Assembly (NCBI GenBank): GCA_003661125.1
Contig: QMVO01000033.1
Location: 1-10,690, forward strand
Length of the DNA stretch: 10,690 nt
Direction: 5' to 3'
Source of the DNA: Methanosarcinales archaeon
GTDB taxonomy: Archaea; Halobacteriota; Syntropharchaeia; Alkanophagales; Methanospirareceae
Under the pieces are notes generated by a model. That model saw only the letters and a program-made list of their open reading frames with translations, was not told the DNA's origin and ran no database searches. Below, piece after piece: positions 5,823 through 10,690 of the stretch. Every line of letters begins with the position of its first letter. Position 1 is the first letter of the stretch. The position numbers and the translations under genes are program-made.

Positions 5823-6902
5823 TTAAAAGTGCCGGTACCCTTTTATTTCCATCATTTCCTTTTTCCCTTCATCTGTTTTAAAATAAATCCCTTCTTCTGC
5901 CGACACTACTTTACCTATAACACTCATTTTTACTTTCCTTTTCAGCATTTTCAGCAATTCTTCGTTTTCTGATGCATCAACTGTAAAAAGCAATTCGTAA
6001 TCACCACCAAAAAAAAACGCAAGCTCCCGGAGGCCAAGCATTGATCGATCAAAAACTCCTGTACTCCTTATCTCCTCACTCAGTACTGGCACTTTATCCT
6101 CGTCAATCTCAAATCCCACCCCGCTACTTTTTTTGAGTTCTGCTAAAGAAAGAGCGAGACCATCACTTATGTCAATCATCGAGGTTACTAACCCGGAATA
6201 CGCGAGCATGATGCCTTCTTTTACTCGCGGCATCGGTTGAAATAGAGCCATTTTTGCTGCTTCTTCAACACTTTTCGGTGCTTCTATCTCCTTTTTTATT
6301 AGTTTCATCCCAAGCGCGGCATTCCCAAGCGAGCCTGTCACGCATACCAGGTCACCAACTTTGGCACCTGCTCTCCTCACAGTTTTGTCTGCAAACCCTA
6401 AACAAGTCCCGGTTAAGCTAAGCTCTTTGCTCTTTGTTATGTCGCCGCCGACTACCGCGGTATTATATGCAGAAGCACATTTTTCTATTCCTTCCACTAC
6501 GTCAGCCACAAACGCTGTCTCTGTGTGCGCGGGGATGCCCATCGCAACTATAAATGCAAATGGATGACCACCCATCGCGGCGATATCGCTTAAATTTACA
6601 GCTACTGAAGTCCAGCCTATTTGAAAAGGAGAGATGCCCGCCGGAAAATGCGTTGATTCTTGCACCGTATCCGTGGTTGCCACAAGATACTTATGTCCGC
6701 CTTTTGCTTTGTCTACGTCTATAACGGCGCAATCGTCTTCTCCCGCACCCACCGGTACAATTTGTTTGTCCACGAGAAACTTTTTACTTATTTTTTCAAT
6801 CAATCCTATCTCGCCTATTTGTTCTATAAACCTTTTCTTAGAAAGAAGAGGCTTATCAAAAGAACCTGACAGCAGGTATCCAGTCATAATAGCTTTTTCC
6901 AT
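5823..6902 (-). CDS. thiL: Thiamine-monophosphate kinase
   Basis: Phosphorylates thiamine monophosphate with ATP to thiamine diphosphate, the last step of the pathway served by the neighbouring thiDN. The family motifs are all present: GAGEDDCAV (52-60), the metal and phosphate-site TTDTVQESTHF (76-86), NLSDIAAMGG (103-112), VVGGDITKS (150-158), MIDISDGLALSL (242-253) and GGDYELLFT (299-307). The 359 residues are longer than usual (about 305-330). The extra part is at the N terminus, about 28 residues before the usual EIGLIEKI start (31-38), and only the ATG six codons in offers a nearby alternative. A run of nine A (6009-6017) encodes three phenylalanines just before the GGDYELL motif; the frame stays open through it. 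No clear SD is seen. The gene is convergent with thiDN and divergent from the VIT1-like gene. Confidence 0.95.
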   Translation of the reverse strand: MEKAIMTGYLLSGSFDKPLLSKKRFIEQIGEIGLIEKISKKFLVDKQIVPVGAGEDDCAVIDVDKAKGGHKYLVATTDTVQESTHFPAGISPFQIGWTSVAVNLSDIAAMGGHPFAFIVAMGIPAHTETAFVADVVEGIEKCASAYNTAVVGGDITKSKELSLTGTCLGFADKTVRRAGAKVGDLVCVTGSLGNAALGMKLIKKEIEAPKSVEEAAKMALFQPMPRVKEGIMLAYSGLVTSMIDISDGLALSLAELKKSSGVGFEIDEDKVPVLSEEIRSTGVFDRSMLGLRELAFFFGGDYELLFTVDASENEELLKMLKRKVKMSVIGKVVSAEEGIYFKTDEGKKEMMEIKGYRHF

Positions 6903-6944
6903 CGACTCTTTGTTTTATTCTAATTTTATCGCTGTATTCAATCC

Positions 6945-6952
6945 TTATAAAT
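6945..6952. promoter_or_regulatory. Candidate TATA box between thiL and the VIT1-like gene
   Basis: TTATAAAT reads as a TATA element on either strand. On the minus strand it lies about 46 bases before the thiL ATG, predicting a leader of about 20 bases. On the plus strand it would give the VIT1-like mRNA a leader that includes the strong SD at 7011. Another TATA-like run lies at 6997-7005. Confidence 0.35.
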
Positions 6953-7010
6953 TTTTCCATTTGTTTGTTTGTACATTTGTATTGTATCATAGGTATTATA
7001 TATATGTAGA

Positions 7011-7035
7011 GGAGGGGTGCCTATCCATGGAGTAG
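7011..7035 (+). promoter_or_regulatory. Strong SD followed by a two-codon mini-ORF
   Basis: GGAGGGGT (7011-7018) is the best SD match I found in the window. Eight bases later comes ATG GAG TAG (7027-7035), a start, one codon and a stop. Directly abutting is another out-of-frame ATG (7036), which reads 12 codons to a stop at 7074. The membrane-protein frame starts only at 7046. Either the ribosome loads here and re-initiates downstream, or the SD is used at an unusually long distance of 27 bases. Confidence 0.45.
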
Positions 7036-7045
7036 ATGGCAAGAA

Positions 7046-7525
7046 ATGAAACACTCATTAATAGTAGGATTTAGTTTTGGCTTAACCTCGGGAATAATCA
7101 CAACACTTGGGCTTATGGTCGGTTTACATTCTGGTACTCATTCAAAACTTGTGGTTATTGGTGGTGTATTGACAATAGCAATAGCAGACGCATTCTCGGA
7201 CGCATTTGGTATTCATATTTCTGAAGAGTCAGAGAATAAGCACACTACAAAGGAGATATGGGAATCCACAATCGCTACTTTTTTATCCAAATTTGTTTTT
7301 GCATTAGCGTTTATCGTTCCTGTTCTGTTGTTTCAACTCACAACTGCGATTATTGTAAGCGTAGTGTGGGGTTTGTCCCTGTTAGGTTTTTTTAGCTTTT
7401 ATATTGCTAAAGGGCAAAAAGTAAACCCCTGGAAAGTGGTCATAGAACACCTGGTTATTGCATTGGTAGTTATAATTATGACACATTATGCTGGTGAATG
7501 GATATCATCGGCTTTTGGTTGTTAG
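7046..7525 (+). CDS. VIT1/CCC1-like five-helix membrane protein
   Basis: A 159-residue integral membrane protein with five predicted transmembrane segments (about 6-26, 35-57, 79-97, 99-121, 131-149). The pattern and the acidic stretch IADAFSDAFGIHISEESE (46-63) match short archaeal relatives of the VIT1/CCC1 family, whose best-known members move Fe2+ or Mn2+ across membranes. D48, D52, E60, E61 and E63 are candidates for metal contact. It is shorter than full VIT1 proteins (about 230-250), and the long cytoplasmic metal-binding helices between helices 2 and 3 are reduced, so transport activity and substrate are uncertain. The ATG at 7046 starts directly on the first hydrophobic segment. The strong SD lies 27 bases upstream and better suits a two-codon ORF at 7027. 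A T8 run follows the gene. Confidence 0.8.
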   Translation: MKHSLIVGFSFGLTSGIITTLGLMVGLHSGTHSKLVVIGGVLTIAIADAFSDAFGIHISEESENKHTTKEIWESTIATFLSKFVFALAFIVPVLLFQLTTAIIVSVVWGLSLLGFFSFYIAKGQKVNPWKVVIEHLVIALVVIIMTHYAGEWISSAFGC

Positions 7526-7557
7526 CCAGTTCCGATGATTCTACCGCAGTTTGGGGA

Positions 7558-7565
7558 TTTTTTTT
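7558..7565 (+). terminator. T-run terminator after the VIT1-like gene
   Basis: Eight consecutive T residues lie 33-40 bases past the stop codon of the VIT1-like gene, inside the 82-bp convergent gap. Oligo-T tracts are the usual archaeal termination signal. I see no strong hairpin before it. Confidence 0.45.
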
Positions 7566-7607
7566 CATACGTAGTGCTTAGAGTTTATACCACGGAAGAG
7601 AAGAGAT

Positions 7608-9869
7608 TTAGCCTATATAAGGTACTTCTTTTTCTGTAATTTTTTGTTTTATGGGTATAGAGAAATAGAATGTCGAACCTCTCCCTGACTCGCTTTCCAC
7701 CCATATCTTACCACTATGCGCTTGTATGATTCCCTTAGCGATAGCCAATCCTAAACCAGACCCTCCATGTTCCCTTCCCATAGAACCGTCAATCTGAGAG
7801 AATGGTTTGAACAATTTCCCGATGTCTGTTTTTGAAATCCCAATACCATAATCTGTTATACAAAACAGAACATCATCCCCAACTTGCTTAGTTTCAACAA
7901 CTACCTCTGCGGATTTTTCAGAAAATTTTATCGCGTTATTTAATAAATTACTTACTACCTGTCTTAATCGTTCGGCATCTCCGATTATATTCGGCAATTC
8001 GGCTAATCTCGCACTTATCTTAAGGTCTTTTTTCTTTGCAAAAGGTTCCTGCATTTTTATTGCCTCCATTACCGTGTCATTGAGGCTCATGGACGCGAAA
8101 GACATCTTGATTCTCCCTGCTTCTATTCTTGAAATATCCAGGATGTCGTTAATCAGTTTATCCAATCTCGTCAGATTTCTGAGAATGACTTCTATGCTAT
8201 CCTCTTGTTTCTCGTTCAGCCTTCCCATATATCCTTCTTGCAGCATTTGTAGTTGCGCTTGCATGGGTGTCAGAGGGGTTCTCAGTTCATGTGATGTTAG
8301 GGACAGAAAGTCAGATTTCATCCGTGTTACCTCCTCTAAATCCACCACTTTTAACTCCAGTTCGCGGTTGAGCTTTTGAATCTCCTCCTCCGCTTTTTTT
8401 CGTTCCGTGATGTCTCTAAATATCGTTAATTTCGATACAGTTCCATCAGCATTCTTCAAAGGCGTCTCAATGAGGTCATAAGTTTTATTCATCCTGCGAG
8501 AGTTCCATTCCCATCTCGCCGTCTTTCCCTTCATCACCTCCTGGAGTTTGCACAGTGGACAGGGCTTCTCGCGATTATGAAACACTTTATAGCAAATATC
8601 CCCCACCCGATTTCCAAACTCATGACGTAAAACCTTGTTCATAAACTCTACTTTGTAGTCCTTTGAAACGACATACACGCCATCAACCATGCTTTCAAAA
8701 ATCAAATTCAGGTTGTCCCGCTCTGCCTTTATCCTCGCTTCCAACTCCACTACTTTTGTTATATCTCGACTCACACGGACAGTACCAATCGGCACGCCTT
8801 TTTTGTCTTTTAGCACTGCTGCTGACATACTGATATGAATGGGCTTCCCATCTTTCCTCAACACCACTGTCCGATAGTCTTTAATCTCTCCTTCCCTCTG
8901 CACCAGTTCCATTATTCTATCCGCTTCTTTAGGGTCTGCAAAGAATTTCCTGTTGGACGTCCCTACCACCTCATCCGCGCGATAACCCATGATTCCCTCT
9001 GCACCCTTATTCCAGTCTCGCACAATTCCTTTCATGTCCACCACGGTAATCGTGTCCGCGGAACTCGCAATAATATTATTCAAATAATCTCGTGTTTCTT
9101 TCAATTTCTTGCCCGATGCTCGTAATGCGTTCTCTACTCGTTTCAGCCTGGTGATGTCCTTTGAAACAACTGTTACCGCCGTTACAATACCGGTTTCGGA
9201 ATCTTTAACCGGACTCAATGTTTTAAGGTAGCATTTTCCCTCGCTGCTCTTGTATTCGAGCTGTAGCGAAACGCCAGTTTCGAATACACGCTCGACTTTT
9301 TCAGCAAACTCTTTCGTTTCTTCTGCCGAGTGGAAGTCGCCGTAAGAGAGTCCCAAAAATTGCCCTTTTGACAGTCCCAACCTTGATAGATGTTTTTCGC
9401 TCATGAACAGATACTTGCAATTCCTGTCCACCAGATATATAGAATCTTCGGTGGACTCCACAAGAGAGCGATACTTTCCCTCGCTCTTTCTTACCTCTTC
9501 CACTCTTCTTTTTTCCTCCAGTACCAGAGATTTAGCGTGTTCTCTGCTCACAAATCCGACAAAATAAGCGACAGCAATAAAAACAAGGGCTCTTTGTATC
9601 GCCTCAAGCGTTACGATGCTAAAGCCGTGGTCCATGTGAATGAAAGTGGTGAGAACATGAATCGCTCCGAGGAATATTGCAACATAAATAGCTCTCGTAT
9701 GGTACCATACCCCAGCCAGAATAAGGGGAATATAAAAAAAATGTGAGTACACAATTTTTTTACCCATGATGAACGTGATGTAGACATCTAAAATGACACA
9801 AGTCAGGATTGCGATAAATAGAATAAGAGATTTTATCTTCTCACGCGGTAAAAGGTGTCTGTTTTCCAT
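7608..9869 (-). CDS. Membrane sensor histidine kinase with three PAS domains
   Basis: A 753-residue sensor kinase. Residues 1-108 hold about four membrane segments (14-35, 41-56, 59-78, 93-107), including the YSHFFYIPLILAGVWY block (41-56) typical of a family of N-terminal sensor regions. A short coiled linker leads to PAS1 (about 131-245), PAS2 (258-375) and PAS3 (385-492), each ending in an (S)(K/R)DIT-type strand. PAS3 carries C426 plus CPLC (437-440). HisKA (about 515-585) has SHELRTP with phospho-acceptor H527. The ATPase domain shows the N box NLLNNAIKFS (641-650), DYGIGIS (673-679), FKPFSQ (687-692) and GGSGLGLAIAKGI (702-714). All kinase residues look intact. No SD precedes the ATG at 9869. 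The gene lies 19 bp after the response regulator, so both are probably one transcript and a cognate pair. The ligand is unknown. Confidence 0.94.
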   Translation of the reverse strand: MENRHLLPREKIKSLILFIAILTCVILDVYITFIMGKKIVYSHFFYIPLILAGVWYHTRAIYVAIFLGAIHVLTTFIHMDHGFSIVTLEAIQRALVFIAVAYFVGFVSREHAKSLVLEEKRRVEEVRKSEGKYRSLVESTEDSIYLVDRNCKYLFMSEKHLSRLGLSKGQFLGLSYGDFHSAEETKEFAEKVERVFETGVSLQLEYKSSEGKCYLKTLSPVKDSETGIVTAVTVVSKDITRLKRVENALRASGKKLKETRDYLNNIIASSADTITVVDMKGIVRDWNKGAEGIMGYRADEVVGTSNRKFFADPKEADRIMELVQREGEIKDYRTVVLRKDGKPIHISMSAAVLKDKKGVPIGTVRVSRDITKVVELEARIKAERDNLNLIFESMVDGVYVVSKDYKVEFMNKVLRHEFGNRVGDICYKVFHNREKPCPLCKLQEVMKGKTARWEWNSRRMNKTYDLIETPLKNADGTVSKLTIFRDITERKKAEEEIQKLNRELELKVVDLEEVTRMKSDFLSLTSHELRTPLTPMQAQLQMLQEGYMGRLNEKQEDSIEVILRNLTRLDKLINDILDISRIEAGRIKMSFASMSLNDTVMEAIKMQEPFAKKKDLKISARLAELPNIIGDAERLRQVVSNLLNNAIKFSEKSAEVVVETKQVGDDVLFCITDYGIGISKTDIGKLFKPFSQIDGSMGREHGGSGLGLAIAKGIIQAHSGKIWVESESGRGSTFYFSIPIKQKITEKEVPYIG

Positions 9870-9888
9870 ACTTTATTTATTATTTTAA

Positions 9889-10269
9889 CTAATCGCTTTT
9901 TTCAATCGAATCAAGCAGCTCTCTCACGGTAAACGGTTTGCCAATGAAATCAACAACCTGTTTCAAAGAAAGCAAATCCTCTTCCTCTGCTTCCAGCATA
10001 TGAACCGCGGTAAGAAAAATAATTTTCATCTCCGCGAATCTACTGTCTTTCTCTATCTCCCTCAATATTTCCTTGGAAGTTAAGCCTGGCATCATTATAT
10101 CCAGCAGAAGAACATCAGGGATTTCTTCCTTTAATTTCTCCAGACACTCATACCCGTCCTTTGCTGTGATGGTTCTATAATTATTGGCTTCCAGGATTTG
10201 CGCAACCGAGAGCAAAACGTCGGGTTCGTCATCCACAATCATAATCGTTTTTGTTTCGCTTTCGCCCAT
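9889..10269 (-). CDS. Stand-alone receiver-domain response regulator (CheY-like)
   Basis: A 126-residue single receiver domain. It has the acidic pocket D13/D14 in IVDDEPD (11-17), the phospho-acceptor D57 in LLLDIMMPG (54-62), T87 in FLTAV (85-89) and K111 in GKPFTV (110-115), the complete set for phosphorylation. No DNA-binding, enzymatic or other output domain is fused. It therefore acts by binding another protein or as a phosphorelay intermediate. It is followed 19 bp downstream by the three-PAS histidine kinase, its likely phosphate donor. The coiled-coil gene is 33 bp upstream, on the same strand. The start at 10269 has a weak AGGA a few bases before it and gives the usual short lead into the first beta strand. 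A chemotaxis role is not implied by context. Confidence 0.94.
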   Translation of the reverse strand: MGESETKTIMIVDDEPDVLLSVAQILEANNYRTITAKDGYECLEKLKEEIPDVLLLDIMMPGLTSKEILREIEKDSRFAEMKIIFLTAVHMLEAEEEDLLSLKQVVDFIGKPFTVRELLDSIEKSD

Positions 10270-10302
10270 TGTTCCTATTTTTTAGCATGGCGTCATCGAG
10301 AG

Positions 10303-10690
10303 TTATCCAATCCGCAGTATTATTGTTACCCACATCGTGATAATCATCATCCAGGTTGGTATCTGAATAGCAACAATCCATTTCAAGGTTGAGTCCATTC
10401 TGCTTGTAAGTCTTGAATCCATTTCTGCTATTCGCTTATTCGTTTCATCTATGCTACCATCCAGGCTATCTATCCTCTTGTTCGTCTCGTCAAACCTCTT
10501 GTTCATCTCGTCAAACCTCTTGTTCATGTCGCCAAACCTTCTGTTCGTTTCCTCCTTTGCATCGTCAAATCTTCTATTCATATCTTCTCTAAAGTCATCT
10601 ATCCTGTTATCCACTGATACCTTTACATCGCGTATCTCGGCATGAATCATATCAAATATGCGGTCATGCTCGCTTACAGTTCCCTCTACT
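10303..10690 (-). CDS. Heptad-repeat coiled-coil protein with C-terminal membrane anchor (5' end outside window)
   Basis: The frame is open from the right edge to the stop at 10303. The first ATG inside the window (10650) would give 115 residues. However, no stop occurs between 10651 and the edge, the translated stretch there (EGTVSEHDRIFD) looks like coding sequence, and no SD precedes that ATG, so the true start probably lies outside. From the ATG at 10650, residues 15-80 are a charged coiled coil with near-perfect seven-residue repeats (RFGDMNK, RFDEMNK, RFDETNK). Residues about 89-113 form one hydrophobic membrane segment (WIVAIQIPTWMMIITMWVTIIL). Tail-anchored coiled-coil proteins of this kind are common in archaea and usually lack a known function. 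It is first in a same-strand row with the response regulator and kinase, so a structural or signalling partner is possible. Low-complexity repeats make homology calls unreliable. Confidence 0.72.
   Translation of the reverse strand, partial: VEGTVSEHDRIFDMIHAEIRDVKVSVDNRIDDFREDMNRRFDDAKEETNRRFGDMNKRFDEMNKRFDETNKRIDSLDGSIDETNKRIAEMDSRLTSRMDSTLKWIVAIQIPTWMMIITMWVTIILRIG
10474..10536 (-). repeat. Three tandem 21-bp coding repeats
   Basis: Three consecutive 21-bp units (10474-10494, 10495-10515, 10516-10536) differ at only one to three positions each. A more diverged unit continues from 10537. Each unit encodes one seven-residue heptad of the coiled coil, so unit number can change without breaking the reading frame. 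Confidence 0.85.

Noticed and set aside
6634..7035. Plus-strand open frame running from inside thiL to the stop at 7035
   Set aside because: Its first two thirds are antisense to thiL and the protein shows no family features. Only its last three codons coincide with the SD-led mini-ORF, which is reported separately.
10474..10558. Tandem repeats as a possible CRISPR array
   Set aside because: The units are directly adjacent with no spacers, have a 21-bp period and encode protein heptads in frame.
10648..10650. ATG at 10650 as the real start of the coiled-coil gene
   Set aside because: The reading frame stays open to the window edge with plausible coding sequence and there is no SD before this ATG, so the gene is more likely cut by the window.
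1..10690. A defence island, prophage or transposon
   Set aside because: No integrase, transposase, nuclease-helicase pair, toxin-antitoxin pair or terminal repeats are visible; the genes are mostly housekeeping and signalling families.

Overview
The window looks like chromosomal DNA from a euryarchaeon, most likely a methanogen or a methane/alkane-oxidising relative of the Methanomicrobia. This is inference from gene content: an archaeal-type short PRPP synthetase, a ThiD-ThiN fusion, archaeal ThiL, a UPF0292-type Toprim protein, a Tan1-like THUMP protein and a multi-PAS histidine kinase of the kind common in that group. TATA-like elements, some start codons with no Shine-Dalgarno (SD) sequence, heavy AGA/AGG arginine use and moderate-to-low GC agree. 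I see no tRNA, rRNA, CRISPR array, insertion sequence or phage gene.

Layout. Positions 1-161 are an AT-rich upstream region. Positions 162-1773 (+) hold an AIM24/TIGR00266-family protein followed by prs. Positions 1756-2883 (-) hold an amidohydrolase, probably a deaminase. Positions 2987-3409 (+) hold a YccU-type CoA-binding protein, and 3393-3827 (-) a small Toprim protein. Positions 3896-4423 (+) hold a THUMP protein and 4474-5811 (+) a ThiD-ThiN fusion. Positions 5823-6902 (-) hold thiL, and 7046-7525 (+) a five-helix VIT1/CCC1-like membrane protein. From 7608 to the right edge (-) there is a probable operon. In transcription order it is a coiled-coil membrane-anchored protein (5' end outside the window), a stand-alone receiver response regulator and a three-PAS membrane histidine kinase.

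How the genes relate. ThiDN and ThiL together can take HMP-phosphate to thiamine diphosphate: HMP-P to HMP-PP, coupling with the thiazole phosphate to TMP, then TMP to TPP. They lie tail to tail with only 11 bp between stop codons. Prs makes PRPP for nucleotide and cofactor synthesis. The Toprim and THUMP proteins, divergent from one promoter region, are both plausible RNA/nucleic-acid factors. The kinase and receiver form a two-component pair with no DNA-binding output domain, so output probably runs through protein contacts or another regulator.

The region is compact and mostly housekeeping. Gene orientation alternates, and two convergent pairs overlap at their 3' ends by 17-18 bp. I find no clear new defence or mobile system. 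The best leads are the signalling cluster with its heptad-repeat partner, the cysteine motif in the kinase's third PAS domain, and the odd translation start of the VIT1-like gene.
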